From Alphaproteobacteria bacterium (lineage in GTDB: Bacteria > Pseudomonadota > Alphaproteobacteria > Rhodospirillales > Magnetospirillaceae): a stretch of 64,000 nt of DNA. Both the position numbers and the translations under genes were made by a program. Below the pieces are notes generated by a model. It made no database searches and was not told where the DNA came from. It worked only from the letters and a program-made list of their open reading frames with translations. This document shows, one piece after another, positions 9,119 to 17,692 of this stretch; position 1 is the stretch's first letter, and the number at the start of each line of letters is the position of its first letter. The DNA lies in the NCBI GenBank assembly GCA_021325215.1, contig JAJPHO010000071.1, positions 1 to 64,000 on the forward strand, in the 5' to 3' direction.

Positions 9119-9853
9119 TCAGGCCGCCTCGCCCGTGGTGCCCTCGATGGCGGCCAGGAAGGACCGCTCGAGATTGGTTCGCCCGGCCTTCGCGATCAGC
9201 CCCTGGGGAGTGCCGACGAAGATCAGCCGGCCGTCATGCATGACCGCGATACGGTCGCAGATTTCCTCGATGTCGGCCAGAATGTGCGAGGAAAAGAAGA
9301 TGGTGTGACCGGCGCCGCGATAATCCAGCAACCGGTCCTTCAGCATGATGCGGGCGCGCGGGTCCAACCCGCTCATCGGCTCGTCCAGCACCAGCAGCGG
9401 CAGATCGATCAGCATGGTGCCCAGCAGGCCGAGTTTCTGGCCCATGCCCTTGGAATAGGTTCTGCCGCTGCGGTCCAGCGCCGCCGTGTCGAGATCCAGC
9501 CCGGCACACAGGGTGAGCGCCCGCTCGCGGTCCAGCTTGCGGCCGTAATAAGCGAGGGTGAGGGACAGGAATTCCCACCCCTTGAGCAGGGGCGACGGCT
9601 GAAATTTTTCCGGCAGATAGGCAAGCTTGGTGCGGCTTTCCGCCGGACCGCTGGGAACACCGAACAGGCTCGATTTGCCGGTCGGCTTGCCGAGCCCGAG
9701 AATGGCTTTGATCAGCGTGCTCTTTCCCGCCCCGTTGAGGCCGATGAGACCGAAAATCTCGCCGGGTTCCACCGAAAAATTGATGTCATGGATGACGGTC
9801 TTCTTGCCATAGCCGGCCGACAGGCCCTCGACCACCAGCGGTAAAACACTCAC
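9119..9853 (-). CDS. ABC transporter ATP-binding protein of the pilus locus
   Basis: A 244-residue ABC ATPase with Walker A GLNGAGKST, signature YSKGMGQKL (a variant of LSGGQ), Walker B LLVLDEPMSGLDP, and switch histidine in FFSSHILADIEEIC. The GTG at 9853 is chosen because it overlaps the preceding stop as GTGA and gives a normal N-terminus (VSVLPLVVEGLSAGYGKK). It is the last gene of the minus-strand pilus operon; the only ABC-2 permease in the locus is at 17693, so the two probably form one transporter. Myxococcus and Geobacter pilus clusters also contain an ABC transporter (PilG-PilH-PilI) needed for pilus formation. The PilH analogy is inference. Confidence 0.85.
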   Translation of the reverse strand: MSVLPLVVEGLSAGYGKKTVIHDINFSVEPGEIFGLIGLNGAGKSTLIKAILGLGKPTGKSSLFGVPSGPAESRTKLAYLPEKFQPSPLLKGWEFLSLTLAYYGRKLDRERALTLCAGLDLDTAALDRSGRTYSKGMGQKLGLLGTMLIDLPLLVLDEPMSGLDPRARIMLKDRLLDYRGAGHTIFFSSHILADIEEICDRIAVMHDGRLIFVGTPQGLIAKAGRTNLERSFLAAIEGTTGEAA

Positions 9854-10302
9854 GGAACAATTCCCTCCACGATGTCGTTGGAGCGCGCAAGCCAGGTTTG
9901 ATAGGGATGCAGCACGAAGCGGGCGGGCTTGCTGCCGCCGACCGTGATCTCGGCCGCGTCTTCGCTCACCGAAACGACGGAAAAATCCGGCGCCTGGCGG
10001 CCCGGGACGATCCGGTAGCCATTCGCCCAGACCGTCCACGCCCCGTCGCCATAATAGGCCAATCCGGAAACGTAGATGTTCGGAACATCCGGCGGCGGCG
10101 CGGCACTTTCCTCAGCGACGACCCCGGTGTTTTTCATACGGTTATAGTCCGCGATCGCCTTGGCGAGGGCCGCGGCATCCGCCTCGGGGAACAGCAGCGA
10201 CTTGGCCGCCGGCGGCGTGGCGGGCGGCGGGTCCGCCCACAGCCGGAGCGGCAGCGAGCCCGCCAGGAACAGCGCCAGCAGCTTTGCGCCTGTGCGCGAC
10301 AT
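9850..10302 (-). CDS. MshK/PilP-like periplasmic pilus assembly protein
   Basis: A 150-residue protein starting at the ATG at 10302, which overlaps the stop of the preceding gene by one base. An N-terminal hydrophobic segment (KLLALFLAGSLPLRLWA) looks like a signal peptide or anchor. The C-terminal half reads YYGDGAWTVWANGYRIVPG followed by FSVVSVSEDAAEITVGG. This matches the general pattern of MshK, PilP and GspC HR domains: an NG turn, then a valine-rich strand, then a charged loop. Such proteins link the inner-membrane platform to the secretin. Position after the MshJ-like gene fits the order mshI-mshJ-mshK of known MSHA loci. Assignment rests on weak similarity plus position. Confidence 0.6.
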   Translation of the reverse strand: MSRTGAKLLALFLAGSLPLRLWADPPPATPPAAKSLLFPEADAAALAKAIADYNRMKNTGVVAEESAAPPPDVPNIYVSGLAYYGDGAWTVWANGYRIVPGRQAPDFSVVSVSEDAAEITVGGSKPARFVLHPYQTWLARSNDIVEGIVP

Positions 10303-10946
10303 TATTGAGCCTCCTGGTCGAGCGGCCGCACGCCGATCCATTGCATATCGATCTTGGCCTTCAGCAACGAGATGGGTGTGCCGCGCCGGACCGCCCCCAG
10401 AACCACGGGATTGATCTCCTGGACACGCTCCAGGCTGGCTTCCGCCACGCGATAATGTCCATTCGCCTGGGCCAGCAGAGCTTCCCAGAACGACATGGCC
10501 TCGGTATCCAGCAGCCCGCCGCTTTCAAATACGACGCGGTCGATTTCCACCCGGTATTTCGGGCTGTGCTCGCGGTCCCCCGGCTCATCCGCCAGCCGGA
10601 ATCGGAGATCGTTCAAATAATGCTGGGTAGCCTGGCCTTGGGCGAATTGGACGAAGCCCCGCCGGTCGAGCGTCGCCGCCAGACCCGACGAAATCGCCTC
10701 GTCATAGTGATGGCGCAGCTGCGGATAGGAATCCAATTGTTTGCGCAGATCGGCGTTCTGCCGCTTGGCCTCGGTCAGCTGCGCGCGCGCCTGGTCCACC
10801 GCCGCGACCCGTTCCGCCATCACGTCGTCGAGCACCAGATACCCCAGCACCAGCACGAAGAGATCGAAGGCGATGACTCCGCCCAGGACCTTGAGCCGCA
10901 GGGGAAAGCCACGCAGTTTCTTGAGCCAGACATTGAGCGAGTCCAT
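10302..10946 (-). CDS. MshJ/PilO-like pilus alignment protein
   Basis: A 214-residue bitopic membrane protein. A short basic cytoplasmic N-terminus (WLKKLRGFPLRLK) precedes one helix (about 20-42, VIAFDLFVLVLGYLVL), then a coiled-coil segment (VDQARAQLTEAKRQNADLRKQL in part) and a mixed periplasmic domain. Length and layout match PilO, GspM and MshJ, which pair with PilN-type proteins to form the alignment subcomplex between platform and secretin. The stop codon overlaps the start of the MshK-like gene, and the upstream MshI-like gene ends only three bases before it, so the three genes are translationally linked. Confidence 0.7.
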   Translation of the reverse strand: MDSLNVWLKKLRGFPLRLKVLGGVIAFDLFVLVLGYLVLDDVMAERVAAVDQARAQLTEAKRQNADLRKQLDSYPQLRHHYDEAISSGLAATLDRRGFVQFAQGQATQHYLNDLRFRLADEPGDREHSPKYRVEIDRVVFESGGLLDTEAMSFWEALLAQANGHYRVAEASLERVQEINPVVLGAVRRGTPISLLKAKIDMQWIGVRPLDQEAQ

Positions 10947-10949
10947 GAT

Positions 10950-12680
10950 TCAGCCTCTCTTCTGAATCAGATATTCGGCGGTCTGCATCGCCCCCGCCTG
11001 GCGGGCCCCCTCATTGGGGATATTCTCGATCACTTCCTTGCGCAGACTGTTCGTCGGCACTTTGACGGCGCTTACGGCATGGTCGGGAAACAGTTTTCCC
11101 AGACGGTCCTGCAGCTCCTTGGCCTGTTCGAGCGCACTGCGGCCGACCGACGGATTCGGGTCGAACTGAACCACCACCGAAAGCTCATACGCCAGATCGT
11201 CCGCCTTGACCGGCGCCGCACGGCCTCTCACCGGCTTGGGGGGTGCTGCAACGGCTGCCGCCGGCGCGGCGGCATCGCCGGTCGCCAGGGAGGGAATGCG
11301 GAAGACGGCCTTCTGAACCAATTCGCCCGGAGTCAGAGCGCCGGCGACCCGCTGCAACAACTCCTCGATATCCACGGCGCTCTTGGCGATCTTGTCGGCG
11401 GTATTGTCGACCAGCAGCACATCCTCGAGCGACACATCGAGCGAGGCAAGCTTGCTCTTGGTCACGTCGATAGCCTGCCGCTCGGTCGCCAGCTGCTGCA
11501 CCAGCAGATCGGCGGTGGTGGTGGTGTCGAACGCATCCATGCTGAGCGAAACGAGGTCTGAAATGGCAAACAGGGACAACGCCACCGCGGTGGCGAGGCC
11601 GATCTTGAAAACGCGGTCGAACAACAGCCTGTCGCGCAGGGGTTCGGTCGACAGCACCATCATCGGCTTACGCTTGGCCGCCAGCCACCGCGCATGCAGG
11701 ACGTCGGACAGGCCGCTATCCTCCGGCGCCACCTCGCCCAGGCCGAGCAGCAGACCGGCCTGATAGGGGGTATAGGCGGTCAGGGACGAAATGGGCAGAT
11801 CGCGCTCCTCGACGGCGCGGCACACTTCCGGCTCGGCCAGGACGATCAGATCGAGCCGGTCCTGGTCGCTATATCCCAAACGCTTGACGTAACTGATCGA
11901 GGAGCGCAATTCGCGTTCGATCAGCTGCGCGATGGCCTGCGCCGAGAGTTCCGTCGGGGGCCGCTGGGCCAGTCGGGTGACCAGCATCCGGTCCTCGGTC
12001 TCGAAGATCTGACGAAAGCCGCTGGTCGCCTGCTGGGTGACCATCACGCGCCAGGCCTGTCCTCCATCCCCGAGGACGGGTGGCCCCAGTTCGATCGGAA
12101 TGCCGGCCGATTCGAGCGGCATCAGACAGAAGCCGATAACCGGGTTGGTCAGGGATTCGAGAAACTCGATCCACAGGCGGATCGCCTCTGTCTCGGGCAA
12201 CGAGGCGAACAGCACCTTACCCCCGGACTGAGGCAGTGAATCCTTGAGCCGGTCCTGCGGAAAAGCGATGTCGAGCCGGCGCTTGGTGACATTGGCGCGG
12301 TCGAACCGGCCGACCTTGGGCAACTGCTCCTCGCGGTACATCTGTTCGAGCACATCCGCCGCCACCGTCAGGCGGGCGCGCGGATCGCGGGCCAGATAAC
12401 CGCGCAGCACCCCAAGCCCATCTTCCGTCTCGGGTCCGACGAATACCGCATCGACCACCTCTCCGGCCTGCAACTGGACCAGGGTCGCGCCCTCGTCGCC
12501 GATCGTCAGAACGAAGCTCGTGACCGATTCGATCAAGCCCAGCTTTCTGAGGCGGCCGGTGAGCGGACCGAACACCCGTTCGACCGGCCCCCTGAGACTC
12601 GCGCGCAGCCGGGCCGCGGCCTTAACCACCGCGGGATGAAGGGGTATTCGAGCGAAGAGAGGCTTACGACGTTTGGCCAT
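10950..12680 (-). CDS. MshI-like protein: PilM-type cytoplasmic part fused to PilN-type membrane part
   Basis: A 576-residue protein from the ATG at 12680, four bases after the preceding stop; a TTG at 12695 would overlap that gene. Residues 1-350 are soluble and begin with SFVLTIGDEGATLVQL, resembling the actin-like fold of PilM/GspL. A single membrane helix follows (about 365-388, IGLATAVALSLFAISDLVSL), then a coiled coil (LLVQQLATERQAIDVTKSKL) and a periplasmic domain with an Ala/Pro linker, as in PilN. Standard pili use separate PilM and PilN; GspL and MshI combine them. The classical nucleotide-binding signature of PilM is not obvious. Position between MshG-like and MshJ-like genes supports the call. 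Confidence 0.7.
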   Translation of the reverse strand: MAKRRKPLFARIPLHPAVVKAAARLRASLRGPVERVFGPLTGRLRKLGLIESVTSFVLTIGDEGATLVQLQAGEVVDAVFVGPETEDGLGVLRGYLARDPRARLTVAADVLEQMYREEQLPKVGRFDRANVTKRRLDIAFPQDRLKDSLPQSGGKVLFASLPETEAIRLWIEFLESLTNPVIGFCLMPLESAGIPIELGPPVLGDGGQAWRVMVTQQATSGFRQIFETEDRMLVTRLAQRPPTELSAQAIAQLIERELRSSISYVKRLGYSDQDRLDLIVLAEPEVCRAVEERDLPISSLTAYTPYQAGLLLGLGEVAPEDSGLSDVLHARWLAAKRKPMMVLSTEPLRDRLLFDRVFKIGLATAVALSLFAISDLVSLSMDAFDTTTTADLLVQQLATERQAIDVTKSKLASLDVSLEDVLLVDNTADKIAKSAVDIEELLQRVAGALTPGELVQKAVFRIPSLATGDAAAPAAAVAAPPKPVRGRAAPVKADDLAYELSVVVQFDPNPSVGRSALEQAKELQDRLGKLFPDHAVSAVKVPTNSLRKEVIENIPNEGARQAGAMQTAEYLIQKRG

Positions 12681-12684
12681 GCCG

Positions 12685-13896
12685 CTATCCCGCAATCTTG
12701 CTGAGGCTGTTATAGATCGGCCCGATGACCGCGAGGATGATCCAAACCATCATTCCGCCCCCGAATACGGTAAGGATCGGCTGAATCATATCCACCAGCG
12801 CATCCACCGATTCATCGACGTCGCGGTCGTAGAAATCGGTGACGTTGTTCAGCGTCTCGCCAAGATTACCGCTTTCCTCGCCGATTTTGACCATACGAAT
12901 GACCAGGCTGGGAAATTCGCCGGTATTTCTCAGTCCCGACGACAGCGGATTGCCGTCGGCAACGCCGGACCGCACGGTCGCCAGGGACTGCGACAGGCAG
13001 CGGTTGCCGACGACGCGGCTGGCGGTGTCCAGGCAGGTGAGGATCGGAACGCCGCTCTGAAACATGGTGGCGAAGAAATGGGCGAAGCGCGACAACGCGA
13101 TCTTGCGGACCAGTTCGCCGAAGATCGGCAACCTCAACGTATAGAAATCCATCCGATAGGCGACCTTCTCCGAAGAGCGGGCGATCACCTTCAACCCCAG
13201 GAACAGCAGCACCGGGGCGACCACCAGGACATACCAATAGCCCTGAACGAATTCGGAGGTCGCGATCAGCGCGACCGTCATGATCGGCAGTTCCTGGCCT
13301 TCCGCCTTGAGAAAGGTGACCAGCTGCGGGACGACGAACAGCATCATCATCACGAACATGCCCAGCAGCACCAGCAGCATGAAAATCGGATAGCGCGTCG
13401 CCTTCTTGATCTTCTTGTCGACCGCGTCCGTCCATTTCAGATGCTTGACCAGCTGATGGAAGGATTCGGTCAGATTGCCGCTTTCCTCGCCCGCCACCAT
13501 CAGCGACTGGAAGACCGTTCCGAATACGCGGGGATGACGGCCGAAGGCATCTGACAGCGACTGGCCCGACCCCACATCTTCGAAGATTTCGGCCAGCAGG
13601 TCGCGCAAACGGCGATGATCGGTGGAGTCTCGGACATCTGCCAGCCCTTCCATCAGGCTGACGCCGGCCGCCGATAATTGCTGCAGGTGCAGACACATCT
13701 GCACCAGCTCGCGGACCGCGATCCTGCGGCCGAACAAGGCGGACAGACCGCCTCTACCGCTATAAACCTTGGCCGAGATGAGCTCGAGATTGATCTGCTT
13801 CAGCCGCTGAAACAGATCCATATCGTTGTTGGCCGTCATCTGGCCGGCAACACGCCGGCCGGTCTGATTGAGAGCTTTGTAATTATAAAGCGGCAC
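12685..13896 (-). CDS. MshG/PilC/GspF-type inner membrane platform protein
   Basis: A 403-residue polytopic protein. The start MPLYNYKALNQTGRRVAGQM is the typical N-terminus of the GspF/PilC/MshG family. Two GspF repeats are visible; each contains a conserved SGNL-type motif (GEESGNLTESFHQLVKHLK and GEESGNLGETLNNVTDFYD in the two copies). Membrane helices lie around residues 170-192, 205-230 and 375-395. The protein anchors the extension ATPase to the membrane and helps extract pilin subunits. It lies 24 bases after mshE, the usual order. Confidence 0.92.
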   Translation of the reverse strand: MPLYNYKALNQTGRRVAGQMTANNDMDLFQRLKQINLELISAKVYSGRGGLSALFGRRIAVRELVQMCLHLQQLSAAGVSLMEGLADVRDSTDHRRLRDLLAEIFEDVGSGQSLSDAFGRHPRVFGTVFQSLMVAGEESGNLTESFHQLVKHLKWTDAVDKKIKKATRYPIFMLLVLLGMFVMMMLFVVPQLVTFLKAEGQELPIMTVALIATSEFVQGYWYVLVVAPVLLFLGLKVIARSSEKVAYRMDFYTLRLPIFGELVRKIALSRFAHFFATMFQSGVPILTCLDTASRVVGNRCLSQSLATVRSGVADGNPLSSGLRNTGEFPSLVIRMVKIGEESGNLGETLNNVTDFYDRDVDESVDALVDMIQPILTVFGGGMMVWIILAVIGPIYNSLSKIAG

Positions 13897-13920
13897 CGAC
13901 AGGAACTCCGAGCGACTGCG

Positions 13921-15945
13921 CTATAGCCGGTCCGTGATGTCGACGGTCCGGCTCAGGCTGTCCAAAGTCAGATGCCCGGCGAGAATTTTGGCGAAGCCAT
14001 CCTCAATGATCGGAACGAAGCCGAACTTGCGCGCCTCATCTTTCAAATGATTCAAGGATTTGCCGTCGAGGATGATCTCGTCGAGCTGACGGTTCATCGG
14101 CAGCAATTCATGGACCGCCATGCGCCCGCGATAGCCGGTGAAGCGACATTCGCCACACCCGACCGGCTGCCCGACTTCGGGCGGATGATTGGCGTCCAAT
14201 CCCATGATGCGGCACTCCTCTTCATTGGCCGGTCGCTTGGTGGCGCAGGCATGGCAAAGGGTACGCGCCAATCGCTGGGCGATGATCCCGGTGATATTGC
14301 CCGCCAGCAGCTTGGGACTCAGCCCGAGATCGTGCAGGCGGGGAATGACGCCGACCGCGTCGTTGGTGTGCAGGGTGGTGAAGACCTGGTGACCGGTCAT
14401 CGAGGCGCGCAGCGCCATCGTGGCGGTCGGCGTGTCGCGCACCTCGCCGATGAAGATGACGTCGGGGTCCTGGCGCATGATGGCGCGGACACCGTCCGAG
14501 AAATTCATCGCCGTACCGTCGCGCACCTGGCCCTGGCGCATCAGCTGAACCTCGTATTCGACCGGGTCCTCGAGGGTCATGATGTTGCGTTCGAGCGAGT
14601 TGATGTGGCTGAGCACCGCATAGAGGGTCGTCGTCTTGCCCGAGCCGGTCGGACCGGTGACGATGATGATGCCCTCGGGACGCCGGATCAGCTTTTTCAG
14701 CAGGGCGAAATTGCTCTCCGACAGGCCCAGCCTGTCGATGGTGATGACCGAGCGCGATTTGTCGAGCACGCGGATGACGATGTTTTCGCCATGGACCGTC
14801 GGCATGCAGGCGACGCGGAAATCGATCTTGTGGCTGCCGATGGCGAAGCCGAAGCGGCCGTCCTGGGGGTTCAGCTTATCGGCGATGTTCATGTCCGACA
14901 TGATCTTGATGCGGTGCGAAATCGCCGGCCAATGATCCTTGTGGAAGGTACGGATCTGCTGCATCACGCCGTCGATGCGATAGCGCAGGCGCACAAAGGC
15001 GCCTTCCGGTTCGAAATGCAGATCCGAGGCGCCGGTCTTGACGCCATCCAGCATGATCGCATTGACCAGGCGCACCAGCGGATGGACATAGCCGTCGCCG
15101 GACATCGCCGAGGCGGAGACGTCGTGCTTGCCGGTCTCCAGCTCCTTCAAAATGCCGTCGATGGAGAATTCGTAGCCGTAGAACTGATCGATGGCCTGGA
15201 GGATTTCCGCTTCCGAGCTGATCAGCGGAATGATTTCCGAGCCGGGCGGCGCATATTTGCGGGTCTGATCGAGGGCCAGCACGTCATAGATGTCGGCCAT
15301 CGCCAGGCGCAGCGACTTGCCTTCCATCGATACCGGCAGCACGCGATAGCGCAGCGCCACTTCCTTGGGGATGCGCTTCAGCAGCTCCGGTTCGACCACC
15401 GTGCCGCCGAGATCGAATTTCTCGTAGCCGGAACTGGAGGCCAGCACCGCCGACAGGGCCGATTCGGTGATGAAGCCGAGATCGACCAGCAAGGTGCCCA
15501 GCAGCTTGTTGGTGCGTTTGCGCTCATAGAGGGCGACCTGCAGCTGATCCTTGGAGATCAGGCCCATCTCGACCAGACGGTCGCCGATACGGGCGCCGGC
15601 GGGAGAAGCCGCGTTCGCATCGCCCGGATGCGCGCCCTGAGGCCCGCCGCCGGAGGGTTCCTTGCGGGGGGGAGGTGGTGGTGGCGGAGCGTCGCCTCCG
15701 CCACCGGAGCCGCCGCCATTGCCGCCTGAAGAGCCGCCGCCCCCGGAGCCGCCGCCCGCCAACGGCGGAGGAGGACTATCGGCCACAGGTTCGACCATAC
15801 CCTGCTCGAGCGGCGGCGCCGCGGTTGCGGGCGCGGCCGGGATGGGTTCTTCAAGGGTCAGATTGGACGTGGGAACCGGCGCCGGGGCGGGCGTCTCGGC
15901 CTTCGCCTTGTCCTTGCCGACCTGATCGGAAAACTCGAATGCCAT
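13921..15945 (-). CDS. mshE: MshE-like pilus extension ATPase with c-di-GMP-binding N-domain
   Basis: A 674-residue GspE/PilB/MshE ATPase. Residues 1-115 are a low-complexity Pro/Gly/Ser stretch, including a polyglycine run and seven consecutive prolines. A MshEN-type domain follows: block one 119-142 (RIGDRLVEMGLISKD...), a five-residue spacer 143-147, block two 148-171 (LLGTLLVDLGFITES...). This 24-5-24 layout is the known c-di-GMP-binding pattern. Then come Walker A GPTGSGKTT (about residue 432), Walker B DVIFIGEVRD (about 495), His box FTTLHTNDAVGVIPRL, and a four-cysteine zinc site (CHAC near 565, CGEC near 595). It powers pilus extension. The pilin terminator upstream implies that it is expressed by read-through or an internal promoter. 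Confidence 0.93.
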   Translation of the reverse strand: MAFEFSDQVGKDKAKAETPAPAPVPTSNLTLEEPIPAAPATAAPPLEQGMVEPVADSPPPPLAGGGSGGGGSSGGNGGGSGGGGDAPPPPPPPRKEPSGGGPQGAHPGDANAASPAGARIGDRLVEMGLISKDQLQVALYERKRTNKLLGTLLVDLGFITESALSAVLASSSGYEKFDLGGTVVEPELLKRIPKEVALRYRVLPVSMEGKSLRLAMADIYDVLALDQTRKYAPPGSEIIPLISSEAEILQAIDQFYGYEFSIDGILKELETGKHDVSASAMSGDGYVHPLVRLVNAIMLDGVKTGASDLHFEPEGAFVRLRYRIDGVMQQIRTFHKDHWPAISHRIKIMSDMNIADKLNPQDGRFGFAIGSHKIDFRVACMPTVHGENIVIRVLDKSRSVITIDRLGLSESNFALLKKLIRRPEGIIIVTGPTGSGKTTTLYAVLSHINSLERNIMTLEDPVEYEVQLMRQGQVRDGTAMNFSDGVRAIMRQDPDVIFIGEVRDTPTATMALRASMTGHQVFTTLHTNDAVGVIPRLHDLGLSPKLLAGNITGIIAQRLARTLCHACATKRPANEEECRIMGLDANHPPEVGQPVGCGECRFTGYRGRMAVHELLPMNRQLDEIILDGKSLNHLKDEARKFGFVPIIEDGFAKILAGHLTLDSLSRTVDITDRL

Positions 15946-16008
15946 GGCTTCCCCAACACCGCGAACGGTGTTCCCCCACTACTCGGCAGCCCAGTCAAAA
16001 CCACACCG

Positions 16009-16038
16009 AAAAAAAAGAGGCGGGGGTCTCCCCGCCTC
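16009..16038 (-). terminator. Intrinsic terminator after the major pilin gene
   Basis: A perfect 9-bp stem (GAGGCGGGG 16017-16025 with CCCCGCCTC 16030-16038), loop of four, followed on the minus strand by eight T residues (16016-16009). It lies between the pilin stop and the mshE start. It would cap a short pilin transcript and lower expression of the genes downstream. Confidence 0.85.
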
Positions 16039-16069
16039 GTTCTTCAACACTAGAGCGTGGGCTGACGCC

Positions 16070-16855
16070 TTACTGAATCACGAACATCAGATTGCAGTAA
16101 TTGTTGGTCGGCGACCCAGTACCCACGGAATAAGCATTGGCGACGACGCAACTGGTCGTGCTCGATTGCGACTGAGCCAGGATCGAGCCGGTCTGCGGCA
16201 GGCCGTCGTCATATTTGCGGTCGAGATTCGAGGCATCCGCCTCGCGCAGGGCGAACTGGGTAGCCGGCGGAGCGCCGCTCGCTACAGCCTGCAGGCGCGC
16301 CATCACCGCGATGGTGGCTTGGCCACCCGGCGGCGTGGAGGAGAACGTCGCGATGAACAGATAGGTGCTGTTCATCTTGCCGGGATAGCTCAGGGCGGTA
16401 TTGCCGGTGACGCCGTTGGTCAGCAGCGTGTTCGGCGGCAATTGGATACCCGACAGCAGGTTGGCCGCGTCCAGATGCGCCCAGGCGGTGACCGACTCGG
16501 TTCCGAGCTGGCTGGCGGTATCGATCAGGCTCAACTGGCCGGTCGCGGCGATGGCGCCGTTTCCGTCACCATCGGTGCCTTGCACATCGAGCGTATTCGC
16601 CGCGTTCGGATAATCGCCGGGCAGATAGCTGAACTGGTCCTGGAAGGTATAGACAGCCGACTTGACCGCATCGATCTGAGCGACCTGCGTCTTGAGGCGG
16701 GCATTGTTGACCACCTCCTGTCCCTTGAGGATGCCGCCGACGATCAGACCAATGATGGCCAAGACGATCGACATTTCAATCAGCGTGAAACCCTGCTGAG
16801 CGCTAGGTTTGCTTAAGTCACCCGCGCGGATGACCTTACGAATGGCCTGAATCAT
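16070..16855 (-). CDS. Major type IV pilin, MshA-like
   Basis: A 261-residue prepilin. The leader is 22 residues long and basic; cleavage is expected after QQG, before FTLIEMSIVLAIIGL, with Glu at mature position 5. The hydrophobic helix runs to about residue 45. The globular part has a GDYPNAAN and DGDGNGAI region, the latter rich in Asp/Gly and possibly calcium binding as in GspG-like pseudopilins. A late cysteine pair (SCVVANAY... and NNYCN) probably closes the C-terminal disulfide loop. It has its own promoter and intrinsic terminator, consistent with high expression of the main fibre subunit. The long leader is closer to type IVb-like prepilins. Confidence 0.88.
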   Translation of the reverse strand: MIQAIRKVIRAGDLSKPSAQQGFTLIEMSIVLAIIGLIVGGILKGQEVVNNARLKTQVAQIDAVKSAVYTFQDQFSYLPGDYPNAANTLDVQGTDGDGNGAIAATGQLSLIDTASQLGTESVTAWAHLDAANLLSGIQLPPNTLLTNGVTGNTALSYPGKMNSTYLFIATFSSTPPGGQATIAVMARLQAVASGAPPATQFALREADASNLDRKYDDGLPQTGSILAQSQSSTTSCVVANAYSVGTGSPTNNYCNLMFVIQ

Positions 16856-16905
16856 GAAGTGACCCCCTGAAGGAAGCGCATCCCCGCACCTCCAATCGAA
16901 CCGGC

Positions 16906-16934
16906 ATTATACTGACTCCGGGAACTGCAACCAA
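16906..16934 (-). promoter_or_regulatory. Sigma70-type promoter of the major pilin gene
   Basis: On the minus strand a perfect TATAAT (16911-16906) lies 17 bases after TTGGTT (16934-16929). Transcription would begin about 45 bases before the pilin start, and CAGGGGG in the leader serves as ribosome binding site. No sigma54 -24/-12 pair was seen, unlike many type IVa pilin genes. Confidence 0.6.
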
Positions 16935-16964
16935 ATTAAAATCTAATTGCGTTAAAATTTCCCT

Positions 16965-17687
16965 TCACGGCTGCTGATATTTGTCAAATCCCAGCTCGTG
17001 CATGCGCGTTTTGAAATTGCTGGCGACGCGGCGACGCCTTGCGATCATGTCCGGGCTTGCCGCCAGCGCCGCCGCCTTTTCCTTTTCCCCGGCCACGCGG
17101 TAAAGCGGCATTTCCAGCAACGGAATCCAGTCCGGAATATCCGCCGACTGCGGAAGGGTGCTGATGGAATCGGCGGTATTGCGGGCCAGGTCGGGGTCCT
17201 TGACCGTGCGCTGGATCTTGACGGCGGCCCAAACCAGCCAGGGCCATCTGCGGGCCGGGTCCGCGACACCGGCTTCGACGAAATATTGGGCCACCAGCTT
17301 TATCTTCGGAGGCCCCGCGACAGGATCGAGAATCGCGCCGAAATAGTTCGACCCCAGGGCATAGATGGACTGGGAGTTCAGGTCCAGGCCATCGATCAGC
17401 CTCATCCAATCGATGATCCGGCCATAATCATAATCCTTGAGCGGCCTCACGCGGCCGCCGCCATCCCCTACGCTCTGCAGCCAGCTGATTTCCGTGCGGA
17501 ACAGGAATTGATCGTCACCCAGCGCGAGGGCTCTCATCGCCAGCGGGCTGAGCGGATAGGGCATCTCCTCGATAGCGGGACGCAAAGGCCGGAGCGCCAG
17601 GTTCGAACCGATCTGGACCAGCACCAGCAGCAGGAGGGCCCCCCAGAGCAGGACCGTCCCCATGCGTTTCGACCGCCCCGCTTTCAT
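16965..17687 (-). CDS. Single-helix membrane protein of the pilus operon, unknown function
   Basis: A 240-residue protein starting at the ATG at 17687, five bases after the ABC permease stop. A basic N-terminus (MKAGRSKRM) precedes one hydrophobic helix (about 10-30, TVLLWGALLLLVLVQIG); the rest is predicted periplasmic and helical, with ALGDDQFLFRTEISWLQ and YALGSNYFGAILDP as distinctive stretches and an EKEKAAALAASPDMI helix. I do not recognise the family. Its place between the ABC-2 permease and the major pilin suggests a role with the transporter, perhaps like PilG in the Myxococcus PilG-PilH-PilI set. That link is by position only. Confidence 0.6.
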   Translation of the reverse strand: MKAGRSKRMGTVLLWGALLLLVLVQIGSNLALRPLRPAIEEMPYPLSPLAMRALALGDDQFLFRTEISWLQSVGDGGGRVRPLKDYDYGRIIDWMRLIDGLDLNSQSIYALGSNYFGAILDPVAGPPKIKLVAQYFVEAGVADPARRWPWLVWAAVKIQRTVKDPDLARNTADSISTLPQSADIPDWIPLLEMPLYRVAGEKEKAAALAASPDMIARRRRVASNFKTRMHELGFDKYQQP

Positions 17688-17692
17688 CGCGG

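Noticed and set aside
12673-13554. Plus-strand frame with a His-rich stretch that looks metal-binding
   Set aside because: The histidines mirror Met/Val-rich codons of a membrane helix in the MshG gene.
13972-15729. Open frame of 585 codons on the plus strand inside mshE
   Set aside because: It is antisense to a gene with complete ATPase motifs; composition is typical of a shadow frame.
16856-16964. Sigma54 promoter for the major pilin
   Set aside because: No GG-N10-GC pair at suitable positions; a perfect TATAAT with 17-base spacing is a better explanation.
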